Positions 57,321-64,000 of a stretch of 64,000 nt of DNA are shown piece by piece. Below the pieces are notes generated by a model that had not been told where the DNA came from, searched no databases, and saw nothing but the letters and a program-made list of their open reading frames with translations. This DNA is from Rhizobium viscosum. GTDB taxonomy: Bacteria > Pseudomonadota > Alphaproteobacteria > Rhizobiales > Rhizobiaceae. The stretch lies in NCBI RefSeq assembly GCF_014873945.1, contig NZ_JADBEC010000001.1, positions 2,088,001 through 2,152,000 of the forward strand, written 5' to 3'. Every line of letters begins with the position of its first letter. The first letter of the stretch is position 1. The translations under genes and the position numbers were made by a program.

Positions 57321-57727
57321 ACGAACTCGAAGTCTTCCCGATCGCCATAATAGGGATCGGGAATATCTTCGCCGGTGCCGAGCGCGAAATCGCCGAAGAG
57401 ATGGATGTTGTCCGCGTGCGTTGAACGCCGACGCAGTTCCGCGATATTCGAGCGGTCCATGGCGAGGATCAGATCGAAATCGTCAAAATCTTCAGGCAAT
57501 ATCTTCCGGGCGCGCTGCCCGGTAATGTCGATGCCATGCGCGCCTGCGGTGGTGATCGAGCGTCGGTCGGGCAATTCTCCCTGATGCCAGCCGCCGAGAC
57601 CGGCGGAACCGATATGGAACGCCTTGCCAAGGCCTTCCTCCCCCGCGACATGGCGGAATATTCCCTCGGCAAGCGGAGAGCGGCAGATATTGCCCATGCA
57701 AACAAAGAGGATGCTGATACGTTTCAT
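57227..57727 (-). CDS. Low-molecular-weight protein-tyrosine phosphatase
   Basis: A 166-residue LMW-PTP with the P-loop VCMGNICRS (Cys and Arg of CX5R near residues 11-17) and the general-acid Asp in IPDPYYGDREDF near residue 128. In rhizobia such enzymes act on exopolysaccharide tyrosine kinases. I choose the ATG at 57727, the family start (MKRISILFVC). The last 20-25 residues (LVERLGTVSGSW and on) are beyond the family core and overlap thpR on the other strand. The start is 35 bases from phhB, which is divergent. Confidence 0.9.
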   Translation of the reverse strand: MKRISILFVCMGNICRSPLAEGIFRHVAGEEGLGKAFHIGSAGLGGWHQGELPDRRSITTAGAHGIDITGQRARKILPEDFDDFDLILAMDRSNIAELRRRSTHADNIHLFGDFALGTGEDIPDPYYGDREDFEFVYARLFSGCNTLVERLGTVSGSWSGKTSSVR

Positions 57728-57762
57728 CTGAGGATCCAACGAAAGGATGAAAGGAACATCGC

Positions 57763-58068
57763 ATGAAAATGGAAAAGCTGGAAAGGCCGGCGATCAGCCA
57801 GTTGCTTGGGGAACTCACGGGCTGGACGCTCGATGATTCCGCAGGTTCGATTTCGAAGACGTTCAAATTCGCGAACTTCGTGGAAGCTTTCGGTTTCATG
57901 ACGGAATCGGCGCTTGCGGCCGAAAAACTCAACCATCATCCGGAATGGTTCAACGTCTATTCCCGCGTCGAGGTGAAGCTCAACACGCATGATGCCGGCG
58001 GGTTGACGGAGCTGGATTTCAAGCTCGCAAAGGCCATGGAGAAGGCTGCAGCGCGCCGGACTGATTGA
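57763..58068 (+). CDS. phhB: 4a-hydroxytetrahydrobiopterin dehydratase
   Basis: A 101-residue pterin-4a-carbinolamine dehydratase that recycles the pterin cofactor of phenylalanine hydroxylase. The active-site pattern [20 protein letters not shown] contains the two conserved His and the Trp. Length is normal. AAAGGA lies ten bases upstream. Phenylalanine hydroxylase is not in the window. Confidence 0.93.
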   Translation: MKMEKLERPAISQLLGELTGWTLDDSAGSISKTFKFANFVEAFGFMTESALAAEKLNHHPEWFNVYSRVEVKLNTHDAGGLTELDFKLAKAMEKAAARRTD

Positions 58069-58132
58069 ATGGGCCGATTGAAACGGTTTTGGCCGTCACC
58101 ATATGTTCGGAGCGACCACAAGGGATATCGGG

Positions 58133-58525
58133 ATGGACGAGGTCAAATACGGGGAAATTCTGTTGCCGGGCGACGAGGATACGCAGAACCGTCGTGAAAA
58201 GACGGTGCGGCAGAAATTCTGGCCGACCTTTCGCCGCGCCGTGCGGCAGATTCCATTCTCTCGCGATGTGGTTGCCGGTTTCTACTGCGCGCTCGATCCG
58301 CAGACGCCTACCAGAGTGCGCGGCGTTCTCCTGGCAGCCCTTGCCTACTTCGTCATGCCGGTCGATATCATCCCCGATATCTTCGCCGTTATCGGTTTTT
58401 CGGACGATGTCGCCGTCCTGTCGGCAGCCTTTGCCATGGTGAGGGGCAATATCCGGCCGAGCCACTACGAGGCGGCTGATCGCGTTCTCGCGGACCGTTC
58501 CGAAGATGGCATGAAGACGATCTAA
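58133..58525 (+). CDS. YkvA family (DUF1232) protein
   Basis: A 130-residue protein with a DUF1232 domain (residues about 55-100): VRGVLLAALAYFVMPVDIIPDI followed by FSDDVAVL, where the Pro-Xaa-Asp-hydrophobic-Ile-Pro-Asp motif is the family mark and likely a membrane hairpin. Function unknown. I choose the ATG at 58133, with AAGGG upstream, over an ATG ten codons before it. Confidence 0.85.
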   Translation: MDEVKYGEILLPGDEDTQNRREKTVRQKFWPTFRRAVRQIPFSRDVVAGFYCALDPQTPTRVRGVLLAALAYFVMPVDIIPDIFAVIGFSDDVAVLSAAFAMVRGNIRPSHYEAADRVLADRSEDGMKTI

Positions 58526-58624
58526 AAGCGCGTCGCGATCTCTGAGATCCACCCGCCGCGCCAGGTCTTTGTCTTTACGCATGTCGTTGTCGCAAAACCG
58601 CTGCACAGTCTTGCGCGACATGCT

Positions 58625-59185
58625 TTAGACCTCTTCCCGCTCCAACAGGTTTCTGAGCTTGCCGAAGGCGAGCCTGATGCGCGATTTCACCGTGCCGAGC
58701 GGCAGGCCGGTCGCGTCTGCGATTTCCGTATGCGACTGACCAAGGAAGAAGGCAGCCTGCAGCAGCGCCCGCTGCTCCTCGGGCAATTGGCTGACGGCAT
58801 CGCGCACCTGCGCATCGCGGTCGTCATTGGCAACGATCTCGTCGGCGCGCATTTCCTCCGGCGGCTGCAGCGTCGGATCCTCGCCATCGAGAACACGAAC
58901 CAGAGCGCGGCGCTGCTGATCGATGCGCCGGTTGCGGGCGATGCAAAAAAGCCAGGTGGAAAGCGAGGAGCGGGCCGGGTCGTAGAGAGCGGCCTTATGC
59001 CAGAGAACGATCATGATTTCCTGCACCAGTTCCTCGGCCTCGCCTGGTGTCATCTTCTGGCGCATCAGCCATGATTTGAGGCGCGGTGCGAAATAGTCGA
59101 AGAGTACGGAGAATGCGGACTCGTCGCGCTCATCGGCAACGGCCTTTGCGAGGGCAGCGAAACGCTGTCTTTCCTCGGCATCCAT
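58625..59185 (-). CDS. ECF-type RNA polymerase sigma factor
   Basis: A 186-residue sigma factor with region 2 (FDYFAPRLKSWLMRQKM through LSTWLFCIARNRRIDQQRR) and region 4 (LPEEQRALLQAAFFLGQSHTEIADATGLPLGTVKSRIRLAF). It is similar in type to the RpoE/ChrR-linked ECF group. No anti-sigma gene follows: the next gene downstream is on the opposite strand. I choose the ATG at 59185; a GTG three codons upstream is possible. Divergent from the IalB gene by 336 bases, which may hold its target promoter. Confidence 0.88.
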   Translation of the reverse strand: MDAEERQRFAALAKAVADERDESAFSVLFDYFAPRLKSWLMRQKMTPGEAEELVQEIMIVLWHKAALYDPARSSLSTWLFCIARNRRIDQQRRALVRVLDGEDPTLQPPEEMRADEIVANDDRDAQVRDAVSQLPEEQRALLQAAFFLGQSHTEIADATGLPLGTVKSRIRLAFGKLRNLLEREEV

Positions 59186-59521
59186 CCCTCTCACGAACTC
59201 CCTGCAGTCAAGATTTCGGTCTGAATTTCCTGATCTTAACGACCTACAACGGATTTTAGAAAGGTCAAACTCTTGCCTGAATCTTTGTGTCTTAAATTCA
59301 CCCGAACCGATGGGCTGGGCCATCAAGACAGCGCGCAATCTCACGCGCCGCTGTCGGTTCGCTAGTTAACAGTCGGGCGAAAATGAAACAGGCAGAGACA
59401 ATTCGCAGTCATTGTTGACCATTTGGTAACCTGAATTAAGTCAAAATAAAGCAGATCGTGATTATGCGCCGCCCGCAATGATCGCTTCGGGCCTTGAACC
59501 GCAAGAACCGGCAGGAATTCC
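59186..59521. other. Divergent promoter region between ECF sigma gene and IalB gene
   Basis: No gene is seen in these 336 bases. The part near 59400-59460 is AT-rich and likely contains the IalB promoter. I saw no clear ECF -35/-10 pair that I could defend, nor a terminator. Short reading frames here extend genes on either side without ribosome binding sites. Confidence 0.5.
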
Positions 59522-60037
59522 ATGTTCGTAAAAAGTATCGTATCCGCTTTCGCCCTCACAGTTGCTATGACCGGAGTGGCGGCAGCGCAGCAGGCGGCAG
59601 CAGCACCGACCCGCATCCAGCAGTTCCAGGCATGGGGCGCCTATTCCTATAAGTCCGGCCCCTCCACCGTCTGCTACGTGCTTTCGGTGCCGACTGCCAA
59701 GCAGCCGGCGAGCGTCGACCACGGCGACAATTTCTTCATCGTCTCTCAGCGTCCGGGCCAGAACATCTCCTATGAGCCGCAGGCGATGATGGGCTACACG
59801 GTGAAGGAAAATTCGAAGATCAACGTTACGATCGACAATAAAACTTTCGTGATGTTCACCAAGGATAAGGCCGGGTGGGTCGAGAATGCGGCTCAGGAGC
59901 CGGCGCTCGTCGCGGCGATGAAGACCGGCCATTCGATGACCGTCAGCGCCACCTCGCGCAAGGGCACCGGCACATCCTACAGCTATTCGCTTTCGGGCAT
60001 TTCGGCTGCGTTGAAGCAGATCGAAAGCTGCAAGTAA
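59522..60037 (+). CDS. Invasion-associated locus B (IalB) family protein
   Basis: A 171-residue periplasmic protein with a signal peptide (about residues 1-22, ending VAAA) and an IalB domain (QFQAWGAYSY, TVCYVLSVP, SYSYSLSGISAALKQIESC). IalB of Bartonella helps entry into red cells; in rhizobia the family is common and its role unknown. Two Cys (in TVCYV and at the end, ESCK) are probably disulfide-bonded. It is followed by a terminator. Confidence 0.9.
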   Translation: MFVKSIVSAFALTVAMTGVAAAQQAAAAPTRIQQFQAWGAYSYKSGPSTVCYVLSVPTAKQPASVDHGDNFFIVSQRPGQNISYEPQAMMGYTVKENSKINVTIDNKTFVMFTKDKAGWVENAAQEPALVAAMKTGHSMTVSATSRKGTGTSYSYSLSGISAALKQIESCK

Positions 60038-60062
60038 GCTGACCTCGAAGGGCAGTGTTTTG

Positions 60063-60093
60063 AAGGCCGGCCTTGCGCCGGCCTTTGTCGTTT
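60063..60093 (+). terminator. Hairpin terminator after the IalB gene
   Basis: AAGGCCGGC-CTTGC-GCCGGCCTT is a perfect 9-bp stem, followed by TGTCGTTTCC with only a short T stretch. It lies 25 bases after the stop codon. Confidence 0.75.
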
Positions 60094-60295
60094 CCATCTA
60101 TGGTGACGCTTCCATCTCTCGATACGCGGGTCTAGTGACGTGGAGGGAAAATGATGCTAAAGCGGCGCGCAACTGCGGAAGGATGGCGATTTATCGCCGC
60201 TCCGCCCATTCATTTCTGCAATCATGCGTCACCGGCCCCGTAAGTCTTCCGGCTTTCCGGGATGGTTGCCATGTTGAGTTCGGGATTAGAAGATT

Positions 60296-61531
60296 ATGTC
60301 CGTTATGGATGCGATGACCGTTGCCAAGCCCGCCGGGCGGATGCCTCTTGGCACTGAGCTTTCGCCAAAACCCTCGCTGATCGGCCTGACGCGTGAGGAA
60401 ATGGGTGCGGCACTGCGCGAAAGGGGCGTGCCGGACAAGCAGATCAAGATGCGCGTGTCGCAGCTCTGGAACTGGATCTATGTGCGCGGCGTCTCCGATT
60501 TCGACCATATGACGAATGTCGCCAAGGATATGCGCGAGATGCTGAAGCAGCATTTTACCATTGCCCGGCCTGAAATCGTCGAAGAACAGATTTCCAATGA
60601 CGGCACGCGCAAGTGGCTGCTACGCTTTCCGCCGCGCGGCGCCGGCCGGCCGGTCGAAATCGAGGCCGTGTACATCCCCGAGGAAGGGCGCGGTACGCTC
60701 TGCATTTCCAGCCAGGTCGGCTGCACGCTCACCTGTTCCTTCTGTCATACCGGGACACAGCGTCTGGTGCGCAACCTGACGGCCGAGGAAATCCTGTCCC
60801 AGCTTCTGCTCGCCCGCGACCGGCTGGGCGACTTCCCCGATCGCGACGTGCCTGTCGGCGCCGTGGTGCCCTCCGAAGGCCGCAAGGTCAGCAATATCGT
60901 GATGATGGGTATGGGCGAGCCGCTCTATAATTTCGATGCCGTAAAGCAGGCCCTGCTGATCGCGACTGATGGTGATGGCCTGTCGCTGTCGAAGCGCCGG
61001 GTGACGCTTTCCACCTCCGGCGTCGTGCCCGAGATTCTGCGCACCGGCGAGGAGATCGGCGTCATGCTGGCGATCTCGCTGCATGCGGTGCGCGACGACC
61101 TGCGCGATATCCTCGTGCCGATCAACAAGAAGTATCCGCTGAAGGAGCTGATCGAGGCCTGCAAGAACTATCCGGGGCTTTCGAATGCGCGGCGCATCAC
61201 GTTCGAATATGTGATGCTCAAGGACGTCAACGATAGCCTGGAAGACGCCAAGGGACTGATCCAGCTTCTGAAGGGCGTGCCGGCGAAGATCAACCTCATC
61301 CCCTTCAACCCGTGGCCGGGCACGAACTACCAGTGTTCCGACTGGGCGCAGATCGAGAAGTTTGCCGATTTCATCAATTCGGCCGGCTACGCTTCGCCGA
61401 TCCGCACACCGCGTGGCCGCGACATTCTCGCCGCTTGCGGCCAGCTGAAGTCGGAATCCGAACGCATGCGCAAAACCGAGCGTCTTGCCTTCGAAGCTAT
61501 GATGATCGCCAACCACGGCGCGGACGACTGA
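60296..61531 (+). CDS. rlmN: Dual-specificity RNA methyltransferase RlmN
   Basis: A 411-residue radical-SAM methyltransferase that methylates C2 of A2503 in 23S rRNA and A37 in some tRNAs. The cluster motif CTLTCSFC is at residues 143-150; the catalytic C-terminal Cys is in [11 protein letters not shown] near residue 383. [12 protein letters not shown] and the serine-rich [13 protein letters not shown] segment are typical. An approximately 30-residue N-terminal extension is common in rhizobia. Upstream bases 60094-60295 hold no recognised gene. Confidence 0.95.
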   Translation: MSVMDAMTVAKPAGRMPLGTELSPKPSLIGLTREEMGAALRERGVPDKQIKMRVSQLWNWIYVRGVSDFDHMTNVAKDMREMLKQHFTIARPEIVEEQISNDGTRKWLLRFPPRGAGRPVEIEAVYIPEEGRGTLCISSQVGCTLTCSFCHTGTQRLVRNLTAEEILSQLLLARDRLGDFPDRDVPVGAVVPSEGRKVSNIVMMGMGEPLYNFDAVKQALLIATDGDGLSLSKRRVTLSTSGVVPEILRTGEEIGVMLAISLHAVRDDLRDILVPINKKYPLKELIEACKNYPGLSNARRITFEYVMLKDVNDSLEDAKGLIQLLKGVPAKINLIPFNPWPGTNYQCSDWAQIEKFADFINSAGYASPIRTPRGRDILAACGQLKSESERMRKTERLAFEAMMIANHGADD

Positions 61532-61575
61532 TCAGCAAGTTTGATCGTCGCAACAATTCTCCGAGATTGATTAAC

Positions 61576-61602
61576 GGGGGCGCTTTTTCTAAAAGTGCCC
61601 CC
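61576..61602 (+). other. Strong hairpin just before the binding-protein gene
   Basis: GGGGGCGCTTTT-TCT-AAAAGTGCCCCC is a 12-bp stem with one G-T pair and a three-base loop. It is followed by AAAATCATT rather than T residues, so it is not a standard terminator for rlmN. It lies 23 bases before the start of the next gene and about 10 bases before its ribosome binding site, so it may be a 5'-UTR control element. Confidence 0.6.
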
Positions 61603-61625
61603 AAAATCATTCTGGAGGACACCCC

Positions 61626-62579
61626 ATGCGTTCAATTCTTCTGGCCTGTGCCGCAACTTTGGCTCTCACACTGCCGGTCAAGGCCGCTGACGTCACGGTT
61701 GCCGTGACCGCAATCGTCGAACATCCGGCGCTCGATGCTGCGCGTAAAGGCGTACTCGATGCGCTGACTGCTGCCGGCTATAAGGAAGGCGAAAACCTCA
61801 AGTTCGTATTCGAATCCGCGCAGGGCAATCCCGCGACGGCAGCCCAGATCGCTCGCCAGTTCGCCGGCGACGAACCCAATGTCATCGTGCCGATCTCCAC
61901 GCCGTCGGCCCAGGCCGTCGTTTCGGCGACGCGCGATATCCCTGTTGTCTTCACTGCCGTGTCCGATCCGCTCGGCGCGCAGCTCGTCAAGAACATGGAC
62001 AAGCCGGGTGGGAACGTGACGGGCCTTTCCGACATGTCGCCGGTCGGCGAGCATATCGCGCTCATCAAGGAAATCCTGCCTGATGTGAAGACGATCGGCT
62101 ACCTCTACAATTCCGGCGAGGCGAATTCGGTCTCGCTGCTGGCGGCACTGAAGGCTGAAGCTGAGAAGGCCGGCATCACCATCGTTGAATCGGCTGCAAC
62201 GAAGTCCGCCGAAGTGCAGGGCGCTGCCCGTGCGCTCGTCGGCCGCGCCGATGCAATCTACATCCCGACGGACAACACAATCATCTCGGCTCTCGAAGGT
62301 GCCGTCGCCGTTGCGGAAGAGAGCAAGCTGCCTCTCTTCACCGCGGATACGGATTCCGTTTCGCGCGGGTCGATCGCAGCGCTTGGCTTCAACTATTACG
62401 ACGTCGGCAAGCAGACAGGCGAGATTGTCGTTCGCGTGCTGAAGGGTGAAAACCCAGGTGATATCGCGGTGAAGACCGCGGCCGGCAGCGACCTCGTCAT
62501 CAACAAGGCAGCTGCGGCCAAGATGGGTGTCACCCTGCCGGAAAGCGTTGTCTCGCGCGCCAACAAGGTCATCGAATAA
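61626..62579 (+). CDS. ABC transporter substrate-binding protein (ABC_sub_bind / TrpX-like family)
   Basis: A 317-residue periplasmic binding protein of the family PF04392, resembling TrpX and other amino-acid or aromatic-ligand binders. Signal peptide about residues 1-20 (ending VKA). The two-lobe fold shows TAIVEHPALDAARKGVLDAL, the GNVTGLSDMSPVGEHIALIKEILP segment and a final TVADTDSV-like region (FTADTDSVSRGSIAALGFNYYDVG). GGAGG lies upstream. The permease gene follows after 123 bases, containing a hairpin. Ligand unknown. Confidence 0.9.
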   Translation: MRSILLACAATLALTLPVKAADVTVAVTAIVEHPALDAARKGVLDALTAAGYKEGENLKFVFESAQGNPATAAQIARQFAGDEPNVIVPISTPSAQAVVSATRDIPVVFTAVSDPLGAQLVKNMDKPGGNVTGLSDMSPVGEHIALIKEILPDVKTIGYLYNSGEANSVSLLAALKAEAEKAGITIVESAATKSAEVQGAARALVGRADAIYIPTDNTIISALEGAVAVAEESKLPLFTADTDSVSRGSIAALGFNYYDVGKQTGEIVVRVLKGENPGDIAVKTAAGSDLVINKAAAAKMGVTLPESVVSRANKVIE

Positions 62580-62610
62580 TCGACTGTCGTTCCAAGGTCT
62601 TAGTTACGAT

Positions 62611-62640
62611 CAGCCGCTCCCGTTTGCACGGGGGCGGCTG
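62611..62640 (+). other. Hairpin between binding-protein and permease genes
   Basis: CAGCCGC-TCCCGTTTGCACGGGG-GCGGCTG forms a long stem with an inner stem, with an AT-rich tail (AATATATTAAAA) but no T run. Such hairpins commonly stabilise the binding-protein message or reduce expression of downstream membrane genes. Confidence 0.6.
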
Positions 62641-62702
62641 AATATATTAAAAGGCTCCCGTTTCGCGACGGGCGGAACGGAAACAAAAAGGGGCTGAAAG
62701 CC

Positions 62703-63581
62703 TTGAGCCAAATTGCATTCTGGGGGGCCGTCGAGCTCGGCCTGGTTTATTCCTTCGTCGCGCTCGGCGTTTATCTTGCGTTCCGTGTACTCGATTTTCC
62801 GGATCTGACAGTGGACGGTTCGTTCCCGCTCGGTGCTGCCGTGACTGCGGTGCTGATCATCGCCGGCGTCAATGCGTGGCTCGCAGCACTGATCGCGATG
62901 GCAGCAGGGGCTGGAGCCGGAATGGTGACGGCGCTCCTCAACGTGCGCTTCAAGATCCTCAACTTGCTTGCCTCTATCCTGACGATGATCGCGCTCTTCT
63001 CGGTTAATCTACGCGTCATGGGCAAGCCGAATGTTGCGCTTATCAATGCTGATACGATGATCAGTCCCTTCTTCGGACATGGGCTCAGGGATTTTTACGT
63101 TCGGCCGCTCTTCGTCGGCACCCTCGTTGTTATCGCCGTCATCGTCGTCTGGCGCTTTCTTGAAAGCGATGCCGGGCTTGCGATGCGTGCGACCGGCGCC
63201 AATGCCCGCATGGCCCGTGCCCAGGGTGTCGATACCAGCCGGCAGATCTATCTGGGCATGGCGATTTCCAATGCGCTGGTGGCACTCGGTGGCGCGCTCT
63301 TTGCGCAGACCAACGGGTTTGCGGATGTCACCTCGGGTGTCGGCACCATCGTCGTCGGCCTTGCCGCCGTCATCATCGGCGAGACGCTGCTCGGCCGGCG
63401 TGGACTGCTGATTGCGCTTGTCGGATGCGTGTTCGGCTCGATCATCTATCGCATCGCCATCCAGCTGGCACTGTCGAGCGACGTCATCGGCCTGCAGGCT
63501 TCCGACCTCAATTTCGTGACAGCGGTGCTTGTCACCATCGCGCTCATTCTTCCTCGCCTTCGCGGAGGTGCCGCATCATGA
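62703..63581 (+). CDS. ABC transporter permease (TrpY/LivH-like)
   Basis: A 292-residue membrane permease of the branched-chain/TrpY type, with eight to nine spans (MSQIAFWGAVELGLVYSFVALG, DFPDLTVDGSFPLGAA, TALLNVRFKILNLLASIL and more). The start is a TTG at 62703; the ribosome binding site is moderate. It is preceded by the binding-protein gene, and its stop overlaps the ATPase start by four bases (ATGA). Confidence 0.9.
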   Translation: MSQIAFWGAVELGLVYSFVALGVYLAFRVLDFPDLTVDGSFPLGAAVTAVLIIAGVNAWLAALIAMAAGAGAGMVTALLNVRFKILNLLASILTMIALFSVNLRVMGKPNVALINADTMISPFFGHGLRDFYVRPLFVGTLVVIAVIVVWRFLESDAGLAMRATGANARMARAQGVDTSRQIYLGMAISNALVALGGALFAQTNGFADVTSGVGTIVVGLAAVIIGETLLGRRGLLIALVGCVFGSIIYRIAIQLALSSDVIGLQASDLNFVTAVLVTIALILPRLRGGAAS

Positions 63582-64000
63582 TCAGCGTCAAGGATATCAA
63601 GGTCGTTTTCGGGCGCGGCACGCCGCTGCAAAAACAGGCGCTGAACGGCGTCAGCCTGACCATCGAGCAAGGCTCCTTCGTCACCGTCATCGGCTCCAAC
63701 GGCGCCGGTAAATCGACACTGCTCGGCGTTCTCGCCGGCGATGTCCTGCCGAGCGAAGGTTCGGTGCTGATCGGCAAGACCGACGTGACGCGTAAGTCGA
63801 CGGCAGGGCGTGCCGGCATGGTCGCCCGCGTATTCCAGGATCCGCTGACGGGAAGCTGCGGTGCGCTGTCGATCGAGGAAAATCTCGCGCTGGCCGCACG
63901 CCGTGGTGAGAAGCGCGGGCTTGCGTCAGCGCTCGGGGGCAGCAGGCGCGATTATTTCCGGGAGCGGATCGCCGAACTGAATCTCGGGCTGGAAAACCGG
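63578..64000 (+). CDS. ABC transporter ATP-binding protein (partial, runs off right edge)
   Basis: The first 141 codons of an ABC ATPase are in the window. Walker A is GSNGAGKST near residues 40-48, and the Q-loop region VFQDPLTG lies near residue 88. The C-terminal half, with signature and Walker B, is beyond the edge. It completes the importer formed by the preceding binding protein and permease genes. Confidence 0.93.
   Translation, partial: MISVKDIKVVFGRGTPLQKQALNGVSLTIEQGSFVTVIGSNGAGKSTLLGVLAGDVLPSEGSVLIGKTDVTRKSTAGRAGMVARVFQDPLTGSCGALSIEENLALAARRGEKRGLASALGGSRRDYFRERIAELNLGLENR

Noticed and set aside
58019..58621. A 200-codon minus-strand frame starting four bases after the ECF sigma stop, as a possible anti-sigma factor
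   Set aside because: Apart from its first 30 codons it lies antisense to the YkvA-like gene, and no anti-sigma zinc motif or membrane segment is seen.

Overview
The window is a GC-rich, gene-dense piece of alphaproteobacterial chromosome. Gene content and order (ubiH-type hydroxylase/tesB/glnK-amtB/ftsK/lolA/xthA; leuC; rplS-trmD-rimM-rpsP-ffh; dapF-mtaB-ftsY-yciB; ccmABCD-ccmG; acnA), together with DUF982, DUF1223, DUF2585, DUF2794 and IalB-family genes, point to Rhizobiales, most likely Rhizobium or a close relative. No prophage, insertion sequence or CRISPR array was seen. Coding is about 90 percent.

Bases 1-8833 (all minus strand) are an accessory peptide module: a ROK regulator, an M81 peptidase (MlrC type), a FadR-type GntR regulator, a family 5 solute-binding protein, two permeases, a gamma-glutamyltransferase, and the first nine codons of a DUF1028 protein running off the left edge. 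It looks like an import-and-cleave system for peptides, perhaps gamma-glutamyl peptides. A perfect ATTGGTT-G-AACCAAT dyad abuts the GntR start codon, and copies of its half-site lie upstream of the ROK gene.

Bases 9212-9848 are the remains of a YddA/SbmA-type ABC exporter with a large internal deletion. Bases 9869-15001 (minus) hold a likely low-oxygen operon: CBS-BON protein, phosphoketolase, glucoamylase-family protein and DUF982 protein. Upstream are two tandem copies of a 61-bp unit and an FNR/FixK-like box. A tRNA-Gly(GCC) follows.

Bases 15531-31193 are housekeeping: a YbaK-type tRNA editing protein, a thioredoxin-TPR protein, a Lon-N domain protein, a Trm112-like protein, a UbiH-type hydroxylase, TesB, GlnK-AmtB behind a sigma-54 promoter, FtsK, LolA, XthA, a cNMP-binding protein paired with an OmpR-type regulator, an L,D-transpeptidase, an aldo/keto reductase and LeuC. 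Bases 31437-33071 encode a polar amino acid ABC permease and binding protein. Bases 33218-37695 (minus) are the translation/SRP block ffh-chorismate mutase-rpsP-rimM-trmD-rplS.

Bases 38203-43611 (plus) run from a small orphan gene through dapF, mtaB, ftsY, yciB and DUF2585. ftsY carries two copies of a palindromic repeat in opposite orientations, translated in frame inside its acidic linker; this is the most unusual feature of the window. Bases 43608-46496 (minus) are the cytochrome c haem-export genes ccmABCD plus ccmG, divergent from acnA. The right end has DUF1223, DUF2794, GNAT and Bax-inhibitor genes, the tesA/ybbA/ybbP cluster, thpR overlapping a convergent phosphatase gene, phhB, a YkvA-like gene, an ECF sigma factor without an adjacent anti-sigma gene, IalB, RlmN and an ABC importer cut by the right edge.
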